A DNA stretch of 64,000 bases from Saccharum officinarum (GCA_020631735.1 CM036223.1:13083356-13147355), one strand, 5' to 3'; shown: positions 22,989 to 35,932, numbered from the stretch's first letter. Notes: a model not told the origin generated them from the letters alone. A program made the numbers and translations.

Positions 22989-25452
22989 TGAAGGGTCGAG
23001 ATGGCGGACTAGAGGGGGGGTGAATAGTCCTTTCTAAAATTAATCACGTCGGCAAACCGAAACAAATGCGGAATTAAAGCTATCGGTCTAGCCAAGACTA
23101 CACCCCTCTATCTAAGTTCACAAGCACCTCACAAAGATCCTAATTATATAACTAAGGTGCTTTCCTTAGCAAGAGCTCTCCTAAATAATTCTAGAGCAAG
23201 GTCACATAAACCTATGCACTAGTACTTTTGCAAAGCCGAGGAGCTCCTACACAATTCTAGTAAGCAAAAGCACGAAGCCACCTATGCTCACTAGCAATAC
23301 TCAATAGCAAGGCAACTAATGTCAAACTAGAGAGCGCAAATTACTTAGCTACACAAACTAAGCAATATGACTAACAAGGTTACACAAACCAAATTAGCCA
23401 CGCAACGGGAGCTACTTCTATGCTACACAAGCAAGAAGGTAACTAGCTAACTACACAAGCAAACTAGTTACAAGAGCAACTACACAAGCACAAGTATATG
23501 AATGTAAATATAAGCTTGTGAATCGAAAGCAAACCACCGAGAAGATGTACACAATGTTGACACGGCGGTTTTTCACCGAGGTTCACTTGGTTGCCACCAA
23601 GCTAGTCCCCGTTGTGGCGATACACCCACTTGATGGATCACGAGCTAATTGACTATCAAGAGTCAAACCCTCAGCGGGTGCCGCACATCCACTCTCAAGA
23701 TAGGGATCCTCCAAGCCACGAGCTTTACTAGAGTTGCTCTTCGCGATCCCCGCGGGGTGAGCACAATCCCCCTCACAAATCCTCCTCCGGAGCCACGCAC
23801 ATCTCCACGCGTGCTTCAACGAAGTCGCAAGCCACCAAGCCGTCTAGGAGGTGGCAACCTCCAAGAGTAACAAGCACCACCGGCTTGCAACACGATCACC
23901 TAGTGCCACTCGATGCAATCCTCTCGATGCAACGCACTAGAATCGCTCTCTCACTCGATCCGATGAACACTATCAAGCATGAGTGAGTTAGAGGGCTTCC
24001 AAGCACTACCACATAAGCCACCAAGGCCAAAGTGTGCTCAGCTACCGACCCCGGCCGACCAAGGCATCTATTTATAACCCCACGGTCAAATAGAGCCGTT
24101 ACCCCTTCACTGGGTCCTTTTTCGGGACGACCGGACGCGCCGGTCGTAACTGACCGGACGCGCTCGACCGCGTCCGATCCTCCAACGGTCACTGTGCCAA
24201 CGGTCAAATCCCATGACCGGACGCGCCTCTCAAAACGACCGGACGCGCCGGTCCCGATGACCGGACGCGCCTGTCGAACGACCGGACGCGCTGATCGCAC
24301 TGACCCACGCGCCCGCGACGCAACGACCGGACGCGCTCCTTGCGATGACCGGACGCGACAGTGCCCGCGTCCGGTTAGAGTCCAGTAAGCTCCTTCAACG
24401 ATCGGACGCGTCCGATCAAGTGTGACCGGACGCGCCTCGCGTCCGATCGTACTTAGTTTCCTCTGGACACCTGACCGGACGCGCCGGTCCCGCGAGTGAC
24501 CGGACGCGCCGGTTGCAAACCCTAGCACCCGCGCCTGCGCTGTACTGACCGGACGCGTCCGGTCATACCATGACCGCGTCCGGTGCAGCGTTCGGTCACC
24601 TCTGTGACCTCCGTTCGCCTCCGTTTCTTTTCCGACTTCCGGCGTAGTGGAAAATAGGCATTTCAACTTCTCAAAAACGCCTGAATCCCGCGCTCGCAAA
24701 GCTCGGCGGGAGGGAGAGAGGAACCAAAATCCTCTCTACCGCTTAAACTTCATCGCCTTCGTAAATGTGCCAACACCAACAAGTGACCACCACCTTGTGC
24801 ACGTGTGTTAGCATTTTCATAATCATTTTACTGAAGGAGTTAACCACTCAACTTGCCACGCCACTCGATCCTAGCAACGATGCATAGTTAGATCACACGA
24901 GTGGCACTAGATGACCGATATGCAAACAAGTTTGCCCCTCTTGATAGTACGGCCATCTATCCTAAACCCGGTCATAAACTTCTCTACACACCTATGACCG
25001 GTGAAATGGAAATGCCCTAGGTTATACCTTTGCCTTGCGCATTCCACTCCATCTCCTCCGACATTGATGCAACACATGCACCAACCAATCACCAAATGAT
25101 ATGATCCACTTCATATCATCACATGACCGTATTGGTTCATCGATCTTGACCTCACTTGCTCTTCACCGTTGCGTCGGTCCATCGGCGCCAAGTCTTGCTC
25201 AAGCTTCACCGCCTCGCGGTCCATCGCTCCAAAGCCTCTGACTTGCCCTTCACACTTGCAACCGGTCCATCAAGCCAAGCCTCATCTTGATCTTTGCCAC
25301 CTTGGTCACATGACTCCATGTCATGTCTCATATGCAATGAGCTCCTTCATGACACAATCATCTGTGGACTAATTCTCTGTGTATCTCACATAAACACAAT
25401 TAGTCCACCTAAGGTTGTCACTCAATTACCAAAACCAAACAAGGACCTTTCA
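22989..25452 (-). repeat. Copia 5' LTR (right copy)
   Basis: 2464 bp, nearly identical to 15103-17567. It drives the element's transcript leftward. It carries the same array at about 24120-24590, with the perfect 20-bp palindrome at 24546-24565, and the same TATA box. Confidence 0.9.
24069..24077 (-). promoter_or_regulatory. TATA box of Copia 5' LTR
   Basis: Minus-strand TTATAAATA, at the U3 boundary just downstream (in element sense) of the GACCGGACGCG array. Confidence 0.65.
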
Positions 25453-26501
25453 TCCGCCTTGTCAGTTAAGGACCGTACGTTGCAGTCCTATTTGTGTTAG
25501 CCTTATGCCTTGGGTAAGCCAAAAATGTTAGTGATTCCATTACAAGAACGTCTAACCTCGCACTGGGAGTGGAGAGATGGCGAGAGTAGTGTGTACCCTC
25601 GGGGCTAGAATTGGGCCGGGTTCGAGGAGTACTGTACTCTCGGGTGGCGATAAACACGTTCTGGTCTTAGGAGATCTAAATGAGGGTTCGCATATGCAAG
25701 ATTTGGTTCTACATATGTCGTGAGGTTAGAGATCCCCAGCTAGGTATAATCGGTTCGAATCGTCGTTGCTCTTCGGTTATGGAGACTCGATCACCTGTCC
25801 TGCATCGTAGTTAAGAACTGGAATTGAAAGAGAATGAGAAAGATCTTAATGAGAATTACTTTGATTTATATTAGGATCACTTAGAATTGGTTAAGGAACC
25901 ATCAATGGTAAAAGTAAAATATTGAAGGTAATAAGAACTTACTTTAGTAAGCTTTTCTACTAAAGAAATTTTGATTCTTAAATACTCGTACCTTGATTTC
26001 CTAAATCTAGCATGTCCTTGGAGTCTTTTTATTAGTCAGATAAGTCTTGTTGAGTACTCTCGTACTCAGGGTTTGTTAAACCCCTTGTTGCAGGTGCGGT
26101 TCATAAACAAGTCTGCTTTGAGCCTTGTTGCATGACCGTTGTGGTTGAAGAAAGTGACGACGAGTAGATTGTGTGGCCTCTGAGCAAGGCACTTCGTTTG
26201 TGTGTTTGTAATAAAGTTACTACTAATACTTCCCTACTACCGGTTTGTAATAATGCTACTAAGGTTTGAAATTTGGAAACTGTGGTTTGTATACTTAAGT
26301 TATTGTAAGACTTCCGCTACTTTACTCTGATGGTATTTTGAATAAACTATTGTAATATTGCAATACTCCTGTGATTGGATCCTGTTCGGAGGAAAGCAGG
26401 CATTTTAAGTTATGAGGAACATAAGTACGGCTGTCAGAGGTCATTATGACGATAACAGGTACATGTGGGTCATCATAATTAGGAGGTTCTGTGACAACTA
26501 C

Positions 26502-26737
26502 CTCAACAGTACTTTTCAGCGAACGAACAATGTTTTTCTGCCACAACAAATCAGCATAAACTAAATTTCAGCAAAACGAACAAGGCCGTAAACCAGGTCT
26601 ACCTGGATTATGAGATTATGATAATCAAGGGTTTAATTACAATAATCCATCTATAAGCAATCTTGGTTACATTAAAATTTAATTATATAATCTAATTATT
26701 ATAATCACAGGGTATCTACACAGGGCCTAAACACATC
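26502..26737. mobile_element. MITE remnants right of the solo LTR
   Basis: 26507-26590 has the phrase CACAACAAATCAGCATAAAC and ends AAAACGAACAAGGCC, a common grass MITE end. 26600-26737 is the right portion of the MITE whose left part is 11861-12049. The solo LTR therefore landed in stacked MITEs. Confidence 0.5.
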
Positions 26738-26947
26738 GCACATTGATTCATCCACATCCACATCCACATCATAGAGAGAAGGGGAGATTAAACACATCAC
26801 ACATCGATTCATCCACATACATATGGTGGAGAGAGGGGGGAGATTGAACAAATCATAGATTGATTTATCACATCGTAGAGAGATTTGTCATCGTAATATG
26901 TGGCCAAAGAGAGGGGAGCACCGGGAAGCTCCACCCACACACTAAGG

Positions 26948-27180
26948 GCACCCGTATTGGTATAAGCTAGTTACTAGCTCTAAGCCAATTTCTTTAATAT
27001 TGCTAACTTTAGCATATAGCTCATAATATGGATAGTCCCACATGACACTCTCACGTGATTTTGAAATGTATGTTTGAGTCTAGCTCTCGATCAAGAGCTA
27101 ACTTTTCTCTCTCTTTCATTAAAATATGAAAAAAAATGCTTATAACTAGCTTACGAGTCATCCATTGCCCGCAGGTCCCT
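26948..27180. mobile_element. Probable MITE with GGGCACCCG/CGGGC ends
   Basis: Inverted ends CTAAGGGCACCCG on the left and GCAGGTCCCTTAG on the right bound about 230 bp of AT-rich sequence, with ATAAGCTAGTTA on the left and TAACTAGCTTA on the right also inverted. No direct target duplication was confirmed. Confidence 0.5.
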
Positions 27181-27356
27181 TAGGATGAGGTGAGGAGATC
27201 TGGATATATATCTATCGATCTGGGGAGTGTGAAAGATAGGAAGAAGATAAGGGAGATAAATACATGAGGGAGAGCGCAGGAGAGGGCTGAACTTAAACAT
27301 GTTGAAATAAAATTTCGGGTCTGAGTACCAGAATCATTGTTGGTTGGAAATACACC

Positions 27357-30223
27357 TGTCATACCCATTTTCAAGGATAAAATAGAATGCATAATCTTAT
27401 GTGTGCCCAAAGATCAATCACACGTAAGTCAACAAATAAAAATAAAGTATCATCACATTTGTTTATTACATAACGTATTTCATCACATAGTCTTTACACA
27501 ATGTAGCAGGAATAAAAAGATAACTCTCTTATGGCGACTCCAATTATAGGAATATTGACTGGTTGACATCAAGCCTAATATTCATCGGGATAATCATCAT
27601 GTCAATTCTGTTCATTTGCCCATCCTGATGTGTGGGAAATAGTAAGGGTGAGCACATATCGTACTCAACAAATATAGTAAGAGGTTCATAAGGCTCAAAT
27701 AGCTGACACTTGTTAAACTGCAGGTTGCATTTATGTGTATGTCATGTTTAACAATTAACAGCCAAAAGGTAGCAACAATTCCCATAACTGCATGATCAAG
27801 TGAACAAGATATAATGAATAGCATATGAACAACATAATAAGCACATTGTTAAACAGTGATCATCTATTCCATAAGGATTCCAAGGCCGCTCGTATCCGTA
27901 GGCACGGCTAGTATACCAGTTTATTAAACTCTGCGCAGAGGTGTACACTTCCACTGTGAGTCATGATTTCCAAATTCCTGGGGTAGCTAGTCCCAAAACA
28001 CCGGAAAACCATATAAAGTCATTTAAAAGTTCGCCTAATAAGTTATGGCCACTAGGTTTCTGTCACCTGCAAATGTAGAGCCCTCCTTCCATATAGAACA
28101 TAACCGCAGCCTATACACATAAGGACAGAAGCCGCACTACACCCAACTCAAGAAACACCCCATTTGCGTCATTTCGGGTAACCTCTAACAAGCTAGAAAA
28201 GATCTTTCAAATAACTAAAGCTAGAGTCATGTAGCTCTCACAGTTGTACTGTAAGTCCCAGATGATCACTTACAAATAAGTCCTTACGGAGAGTAAGAAC
28301 ATCCAGCAAAAGCTAAAGCTCTTTTCACCCTTTAATTCATGTTACTAAAAATCATCTTTTAATGTTTATTGCATATTCTTTTATTCATGTTACAAGATCA
28401 TGGTTAAAGGTTCAGCACTAGCAAAACTGCTACCCAAATGCATATACCCCAAGGTGACAAGGTGTTAGGTAATCAATTGCTAGGAAATCCTTAAAAAGGT
28501 GACAAGAGGACACATGCATATGAAATTTAATGTGTAACATGAGTAGGTCATCAGGGTAGATCCCAAGCTATACTTTCCTTGATCAAAAGTCTCCTACTAG
28601 TCCTACTCATAGTAGTATTCTTGATCGTCCACGAACCGCTCACCGTCTATACTCGATCAACACATCAACATACAAGCATCCGAGCAATCATACACGAAGC
28701 AAACAAGAGATATAATTAGAAAAATACACCAATAGTAGCAAAACAAGATGAAAAGTTTGTGAAATGATTCTACGTTTCGCTATGATCACACAAACGCAAA
28801 TTTCACGCAAATCGGAGCTATAACGTAAAAGATATGATTTAAACATGATTTCTTATATTAAAATAATTCATTTAATAAAAGACAAAATCTAAAAATTGAA
28901 AATGTATTGAACATGTAGATTACGAGATTACGAATCTAACGCAATTTATACGGATCAATTCGGAGTTAAAACGAGCATTTTATAAGCATTTGAATTCAGT
29001 GGCATAGTTGTAATTAAACAGAACTTCAATTTCGATTTAAAATAAATAAAATTTTGGGTTTTATTCTAAACCGAGGACGGTGGGTTCAAAAACGGGGAAA
29101 TGCAGGGGCTCTTTAACAAAAGCGATTATCGAAGGGGTATCGGCTGATCGGATCCGCTGGATCGGTTTTAGACGGCTCAGATTAGATCAAGGAGGGAAAG
29201 GACACCGGCAGCAAGCAGAGTGACGACACCATGGCCGGAACTTCGCCGGAGTCACGATTCCGGCACTGTGGGGCACTATTCGACAAACCGCTTGCACTGG
29301 AAGCTAAGGAGGTGAACGCGAGCTCACCTGAGAAGAAAACATAGGCGCGAGTGGCACGGAGACGACGCACGGCTCGAGATGGCGGGCGGCGGTGCTCTGC
29401 AATTGTTGGCAACATGATGTGAGCGACACAAAACAAGAAATAGATGGAAAAGGAGCTTGGGGACTTCAAAAACTCGTCGCTAAGCTTGTCGATTTGCTTA
29501 TGGCGTCGATCGAAACGGCAACCGATGGTCAAACTTGGCAGCGGCGGTGTTAGGTTTTGCGGTGGCTAGAACTCGAGCGAGGGCTTCGACTTGCGATTCG
29601 GGTGAAAAGAAAGGCGGCAGGCTCGGGGCTGACTTATAAAGGGCTAGGGCATGACAAGCACACCCGAATCCCGGGAAATCGGAGACGGCGCGGGCGATTT
29701 GGCTCGGGTGGAGTCCGAGTCGAACACGAAATGGAGGAGGAAGATGCTGCCGCGCGGGCCTGGCGTGGCAGTGAGTGCGGAGGGGGCCCCACTCGTTAGC
29801 GAGACCAGAGAGGGGAGAAGGAAGCTGCGCCCGCGAGACTAGCTTGCTGGGCCGGCCCAAGATGGTGAGCAAGGGGAAAAAAGGAGCTGGGCCTGCTCGG
29901 CTTGATCAAATTGGAAAGAGGGGGAGCAAGGCCGGCTGGGCCTTCAGGCCGAAAAGAGAGGAGGGGGAAGAGAGGAAAGAATTTTTTTTCCAGATTTCCC
30001 AACACATACTCAAATGGAATTTGAATTTCTTTTCAACTTTAGCAAAAACCACACAACACCAAAATAAAAGTGCAGCAGCATGCAATGCAACAATCATGTT
30101 CCTAACCTTATCGTTGATTTTAATTTGGCAAAAATTATAATTCCCTATGTTTGAATGCACAAACAATTGCATAATAAAAGCAATTTAAACTATTTTAAAT
30201 TCATGCAAATTTTAAGTGTTACA
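27357..30223 (-). mobile_element. Gypsy-like solo LTR (2867 bp), minus sense
   Basis: On plus it runs TGTCATACCC ... AAGTGTTACA, flanked by ACACC at 27352-27356 and 30224-30228. In sense (minus) it begins TGTAACACTT and has a TATA box (CTTTATAAG, about 29632-29642 on plus). No internal domain sequence is attached, so it is a solo LTR. Its start resembles that of the 12050 solo LTR, but the bodies are not obviously alike. Open frames of up to 124 codons at 29180-30170 have no domains. Confidence 0.8.
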
Positions 30224-30228
30224 ACACC

Positions 30229-30470
30229 CCACTGTTGATGATTCCCATCAACCGGGTTGTATTAATTACCAACCGATAGTGACAGTAACTATATATCACT
30301 ACCGTTTGGTTTTAAAATTCGACAATAGTAGGCTTTTTTATTTACGAACCGGTAGTGATAACCCTATCATCGTTGTCGGTCTTAAATTATTGTCTGACAA
30401 TTATGGACCAACAATGATTGTCTGTTCAGTAATAGTGGGTGTACGGTTTATTGTACCAACTAGCTAGGTT
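30229..30470. repeat. CACTA-like fragment with inverted motifs
   Basis: Variants of AACCGATAGTGAC and TCACTACCG occur in both orientations, resembling subterminal repeats of CACTA elements. No CACTA terminus was found. Confidence 0.35.
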
Positions 30471-31471
30471 ATTAATTTTTATCCAGTGTGTTAATACATA
30501 CTTAGCACCTAAAAATTAGCGACCCATATGATCCAAACAACTAAAAGCTATGTTAACTACTAGCAGAAAATGGCAAGATAAAGGTTGCTAACCAATGCTA
30601 AGAGTTAGCATTCTAATTTGAGTATAAGTAACATAATAAGAAGTAAGTAATACTCCATAATTAATTGTTTTATTTGCACGTCATCTATCAACATTGATAT
30701 TATGAATTGACTGTTGGCTATGGACAAAATAAAGAACACAGAATTCTCGTCAAGGCATGACCTGTTGGTGTCATAGGTTGCTCTATCATCCTATTGTGGA
30801 TTGGCCCCAGCAAGGGCTGGTGAACGGTGATGACTGCTATCCGAACGACCGGGGGTTAGACATTGACAGTGGGGAATTCTATATATTGTTGGATATTTTA
30901 AATGGTAATCTTATGAGTGTGGGAATAGATTGTTGAGTATGACATCCATCCAAATGATGTAGAGTCAAGATTTATTAATGTGTCGATGAAATCTGGTTCA
31001 TCCCTTCTCTGATCCGTCCTATTGATTATTGATGAGCAAGTGTTTTTTACCTTGTACCTAGCGCTTGTTCTAACTTGTTTTGCTGTTGTGTATTTTCCTA
31101 AAGCTAGTATGTATTTCTCAGTTCTGTTAGTTACCTGCTGGTCCATCCGTTCCAAAAAAAAATATGTAAACCTCGGGAAGAGTTAGATTATCCTAAGTTT
31201 AACTAGGTTTAAAGAAAAATACTATCAATATCTATATTTTTAAATAGTTTATTATGAAAATATATTCAATAGGTGCCTTAAAAAATATATTCAATAATTA
31301 ATCTATTGATGCTTATTATGTATCGTTTGATCAAATTGAAGATTGTTTGAGTTTTCTGGAAATGAGATTTCTAGTCTTTTTAGGATGAAGGGATTATTAA
31401 TCAGTATACAACTTTACACACTCTTTAGATAACCAGAGAAGGGTAGCAAAGTAGGGTACACACAGGAAGAT
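30471..31471. other. AT-rich intergenic sequence, no gene seen
   Basis: No coding region recognised. 31180-31400 looks like part of a Stowaway-like MITE. The 30898-31155 minus frame (85 codons) has no recognisable domain. Confidence 0.45.
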
Positions 31472-31717
31472 AATCCCTCCATCCATAAAAAAGTGTCATT
31501 CTCACTTATCAAAAAGTTAAACATTTTAACTTTGATTGAATACATAAAAATTATTAATATTTATAGTGTATAATTAGTATCCTTAGATAAATTCCTGAAC
31601 ATATTTTTATAATATTTTTTGGAGATACGAATTTTGCTAGTATTCTCTACAAACCTAGTCAAACTTTAAAAAGTTCGGACAGCACAAACCCTATAGCGAC
31701 ATTTTTTGGGATGGAGG
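31472..31717. mobile_element. Stowaway-like MITE
   Basis: Ends CCCTCCATCC and GGGATGGAGG are inverted. The interior has AAAAGTTAAA and AGTCAAACTTTAAAAAG, typical of Stowaway/mariner MITEs. About 246 bp. Confidence 0.6.
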
Positions 31718-32280
31718 AGTGCAATACTTTCTTCAGTCTATTTCTAAGTGTCCGATCCAAGGCGCAGACCCATGGGTGTGAGTGTGTTAGAATAAAAAAG
31801 ATGTACATATCATAAAATAAAATTATATTCATACGGCCTCCGGACATCTAAAAATATGACGCTTGAAACTAAATTTTTTTGCCTAGCTACATGCATGTAT
31901 GTTGTCTATTCCAAATTAGACGTTTTGGTATTTGTAGATACATAGATTTGACTATGTATCTAGATATACACTTGTGTCTGTATACATAGTAAAATCAATG
32001 ATCTAAAAAAGTTAAATCGTCTTATAATTAGGAATGAAAGGAGTATATCTGATCTACAAGATATAAGTATGTTTTTAAGGATAGGGAGACCGGAGAGAAA
32101 AATTAAAAAACACAAACTAAAAATGTACAATCTAAAAGAAAGAAGCGGGGAGAGGTAAAAGAGGGACTAGCTCAAGAAACAAAGAAGCAGAAGAAGAAAA
32201 TAAGAAGGATTATATAGAGAGTTTTTCTATCCATGAAACTAAGGAAGGTTCTACTCTTCTTTAGACCCTATGCAACAACA
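31718..32280. other. AT-rich spacer with a MITE-like stretch
   Basis: 31900-32050 (TTCCAAATTAGACGTTTTGG ... TTATAATTAGGAATGAAAGG) resembles a degraded MITE. No gene is seen. Confidence 0.4.
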
Positions 32281-33624
32281 GGATCACCACCTCGATAAAA
32301 TTTGATTTACACTTTATAGCACTTGGTTGGATTCCTTTTGAAGATGAGGTCATTTCTTTTCATCCAAATGCACCAATATAGAAGCATGAAGGGGTCGATG
32401 AAAAATGGTAGGTTAAATTGTGCCTTGAACAATTCGATAAACTTGAAATCTTGAACAATCATGTGGTAGTTGGAAAGCAAATATGTTCCAACAGCTAATG
32501 GCAAAAGGGCAGTGTAAAAAGAGGTGTTTCAAGGTTTCTTTGGAGCAGCATATGCAGAGAATGCAATCAAAGCTATCAAAATGCATGTTCTTTCTTCTAA
32601 GAATATTTCTTGTGCTTAGTCTATCATTTAGGAATAACCAGAAAAACACCTTTGTGCTTAGGCTGTCAAGAGAATTTCTAGAGCTAGAAAAAAAGCTAGG
32701 TGCACTCTAGCATGCCCACAGAGGTACTTGTAAGCTCTAGAAGAAGAAAATATATACTGGAGAACCCTAGATGTAAACCCAAGAGTCCGGACCTTCTATC
32801 AAGTCTAAGTTGTCTAGTAAAGCAACCAACTGGAGAAATTGTGAATACGCTTCCTAAAATGAGATAGAAAAGGCTAAATGTTTCATTCACTGAGCAAGCT
32901 TTATCCACTATGATGACTTGTTTTTGGCAAAAGACAGTAGTTCAGGGAAATGCAGTCTTGGGACTCTTTTTCTCACATGTCATCCCAAAGGAAACAACTT
33001 CTTCCATCAAAGATTATGACTACAGGCATCCCTTACAATTTATCAATAAGTTTTAGGCTATCTCTCCATCAAAACTAACCCTTTTTTGTGCCATTAGGAA
33101 ACTTTTCATTTGGGTAATGTTTCTCCCAGACTAAGTTAACCCAAGGGATGTCTTCCTGTTCTAGAACTTATGTAAGTTTTTTCAGAAGTAGTGCTTCATT
33201 TTGAGTTTTCAGATATGGAACTCTATCTAAGACCACCTTCTTTTTCTTTGCTTTGCACACCAAAATTCAAGCAGCTTTTTGGAGGCTTCCTTGCATTTGC
33301 CTCAGGTCTTCTCCATAGATAGTGTTTCATGTACTTATCAATCTGGTTAATAATAGAAACTGGCAGAGAAAGAGTGCCCATGAAGAAAGTAAGAGATGAG
33401 ACAACCAAGTTTGTGAGCTCTAATCTTCCTGCTTGAGAGAGGAAAGAGGAAGTGCTAACTAGTCTTCTATCACATCTATTAACTAAAGGCAAGAATTCCT
33501 CCACTTTTGGTTTAGTCAGTCTTAGAGGTAAACCTAAATATGTAAAAGGAAGGGAGCCCTTTGAGCAGCCAAAAGTCATTGAAAGAAGATCCAATTTTAC
33601 TTTAGTGACATTGATTGGAACCAT
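32281..33624 (-). pseudogene. LINE ORF2 3' portion, decayed
   Basis: Three frame-broken blocks on minus form the end of a plant LINE ORF2. 33624-33223 matches the reverse-transcriptase thumb side (FTYLGLPLRLTKPKVEEFLP, then SQAGRLELTNLVVSSL, LWRR and KEGGL). 32649-32480 is a zf-RVT region (FFWLFLNDRLSTRNILRRKN, then LKHLFLHCPFA with Cys/His). 32504-32307 ends with CIWMKRNDLIFKR. At least two frameshifts separate the blocks and the catalytic RT core is missing, so it is dead. Confidence 0.75.
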
Positions 33625-33629
33625 TACTG

Positions 33630-34520
33630 ACTGAAAAAATTACCCTAAGACCTTATCTACAAGATATATGTGGAGAGGTGATTTCTTCTATTTCAGTGGT
33701 CAATTAGTACACTGCTAGTCATCACTTATATGTTCCAAATTGTGCAATCTATGCATGTGAAGGTGCGGTCGGGTTAGCATCTATATGGGAGTGAAATGGG
33801 ACACAGATGAGACCATTTTCTACTATAACCAATGTGTTATTCGTGATAGGAAATACATGTGTGTCAATGCTCATACTATTACCAAAATGCCAGATAATTT
33901 GTTGTCCATATCACAAAACACTTCTCGAGAAAACTATGAAATTATTTAATTTATAGCTACCAAATATAAAGGCCTATTTGGTGCGGCTCGGGCTCTATTC
34001 GGCAACAATTTCAGCAGAGGAGCTATAGCAAACACCTGAAAAGGAGGAGTCATTTTTTGTGTATGTAAGAGGAGCCAGAGTTGTCTGTAGTGTACAATCA
34101 AGAAAATTATCAACTATTAGTGAAAATGTCACCATCATTCATTTTCCACTACAGATGTTATTATCAATTATAAAGATAACTTGGTAAATAAATCCATGAA
34201 AACTAATTTATCTCTTATGGATGTTGTTACACATCGTGATAGAAAATCTATCGTTCATGGTTTTAAAGATTTCGACAAATGATTCATCCAATATGAATGT
34301 TTGTGTCGTAATGGGCCATGACTTCATTGACAATGATAAGCAGATGAAAGAAGAAGCAGATCTAGAGCCAGCTATGCTTGAGCATGGAGTGTGGAACATA
34401 GAAGCGCTATGGTTGTGTCTCTACAAATCTCTAAACATGGGAAAGGTTACCACCGTGAATAAGCTCGCATGGCGGAGTGCACGGACAAGGATTGTTGCTT
34501 GAATAGACTATCGCTGTTGG
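33630..34520. other. Unassigned sequence
   Basis: AT-rich, no recognisable gene or bounded repeat. The 93-codon plus frame at 34221-34502 has no domain I recognise. Confidence 0.4.
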
Positions 34521-34529
34521 TTTATTTTA

Positions 34530-35572
34530 TTACTCAACAATGAATTTAGACCAAACCGAACTGATCGATTCCTTGATTAATCTCAAATTTCGGTTACCAA
34601 AAAATTAAGATTAATTGGTTCCTAAGAAATGTGTAGATCCACGAAATAGATCTTGGACAGTTTTGTTCGGTCTCAATCGCCGATCAAACTAGCCGACCCA
34701 AATGATCAGCAAAAAACATCATCCACAAAGCAAAAGCAAAGCCCCAATCAAACATACTTCCCTATGAATCAAGCATATATACATCCAACAAACAAAGCTA
34801 ATACAAAATTTTCTATAGTAGGCAAAGCAGACTAAGCAGTTGTCAATCTGTCACACGTGGAGGGTGGTGGGAGCAGTAACCAAGGCACAACAGATATGGT
34901 CTCGCTAAGCCCTGTGGTCGAGGGGAGAAGCACTAAAAGCTATTAAGGAAGGAGTGGCATGGTGCGACGCTCGTCGTCGGGGTATAGGAGGGGCCGTCAG
35001 ATCTGAGCAGGGAAGCATCGTCAGCTGCGCTAGCTACGGTTTGAGTAGGAAGAGGCAAGAATATCCCACTGCCGGCTGCAGAGAAGATGCTGCCACGAGG
35101 CGCACACGAGATGTTGTCATTGGTTGTAGAGGAGAAACCATCGCCAGGTGCAAAGTATGCAAAGGGGGCGGCTTCATAGGAGGCGCCGCCACTTGTTGCA
35201 GAGGGTGTGGAAGAGGCTTGGGTGGAGGTCTGGAGGACTCTCGAGGAGCAAAGGGAGGCAGAAAGAAGACAGAAGAGGAAGACGGCAGCCCGAAGTTTTT
35301 CACAATGCGAGTGGAGAGAACTAGAGATGCGGGTGAGTTGTATAGCAAGGGTTTTGCATTCTTGAGTGGGTCTGGAAAGGCTTGGGTGTGCTTTTTTGTA
35401 AAATTGGTCTCATCGAGACATAGAACCGACTAACGGTTATAATTTCGATTACTTAGAACTCAAGACCGAATCTGTGACGAGACATAAATTCTATTGGTTT
35501 TTTCATTTCAATTTCGGTCTCGGTTATTTCGGTTTGGTTTCTCAGTCTTGGTTAATTATGCCCACCCCTAGT
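34530..35572. mobile_element. hAT-like element remnant
   Basis: The right side ends with TTAATTATGCCCACCCCTAG; its reverse complement CTAGGGGTGGGCATAATTAA is a usual hAT-type end in plants. Near the left, GACCAAACCGAACTG is inverted relative to TCGGTTTGGTT near the right. No intact left end or 8-bp duplication was confirmed. The GC-rich 159-codon plus frame at 34954-35433 lacks recognisable domains. Confidence 0.45.
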
Positions 35573-35825
35573 GATGCATTATTAGTATCAATTTTAAACA
35601 AACCAAACAGTGATGGATCGGAGCATGATCCTTAATTATATGGTAGTGGTCATAAAAGATCTTCGAGCCCCACAAAAATCTACCTTAATTACTTTGGATC
35701 TAGCTAGCTACAACCGGCTAGATTGAAGGAGATGTCCATCCGATCCGTCCCAAGAATCAAATGCGAAAGGGTTGGGAAAGGTTAAACAAGCTTTAATTTC
35801 CACTGTCGTCAGCCGCACTCTGGTG

Positions 35826-35932
35826 TCATGGTGTTTTTCAGCAGTACTTTCCAACGAAGGAACTATATTTTTCTCTCACAACAAATCAGCACCAGTATCA
35901 GCAGCAGCAGCCAAATTTCAGCAAATGGGCCA
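35826..35932. mobile_element. MITE fragment upstream of the GA2ox gene
   Basis: GTGTTTTTCAGCAGTACTTT ... CACAACAAATCAGC ... TTTCAGCAAATGGGCC is the same MITE type as at 26507-26590. It lies about 0.5 kb upstream of the GA2ox start. Confidence 0.5.

Larger units (their letters stand above)
15103..25452 (-). mobile_element. Complete gag-only Copia (SIRE/Opie-like) retrotransposon
   Basis: Direct LTRs of 2465 and 2464 bp bound the element, and TCCGC flanks it (15098-15102 and 25453-25457). In element sense (minus) the order is 5' LTR 22989-25452, initiator-Met tRNA primer-binding site, gag, a 3.3-kb AT-rich non-coding interior, polypurine tract, 3' LTR 15103-17567. No protease, integrase or reverse transcriptase can be found, so it must be mobilised by an autonomous relative, as described for TR-GAG elements in plants. 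A hand comparison of the LTRs found about ten substitutions, nearly all transitions, and one indel, which implies a very recent insertion. It lies inside the 4.1-kb solo LTR. Confidence 0.9.
12050..26496 (+). mobile_element. Gypsy-like solo LTR (about 4.1 kb), split by a nested Copia
   Basis: It begins TGTAACACCT and ends GGTTCTGTGACA. The duplication ACTAC flanks it at 12045-12049 and 26497-26501. Subtracting the nested Copia and one TCCGC copy leaves about 4092 bp. A plus-strand TATA box (CTATAAAAGG) lies at 13250-13259, so the sense is plus. There is no primer-binding site, gag or pol of its own, so it is a recombination-derived solo LTR. The GC-rich 13090-13990 part holds open frames on both strands without domains. 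Gypsy assignment rests on the TGTAACACC end and size and is inference. Confidence 0.8.

Noticed and set aside
34954..35433. 159-codon plus-strand open frame
   Set aside because: No recognisable domain, GC-rich segment inside an hAT-like remnant, with no supporting splice or promoter pattern.
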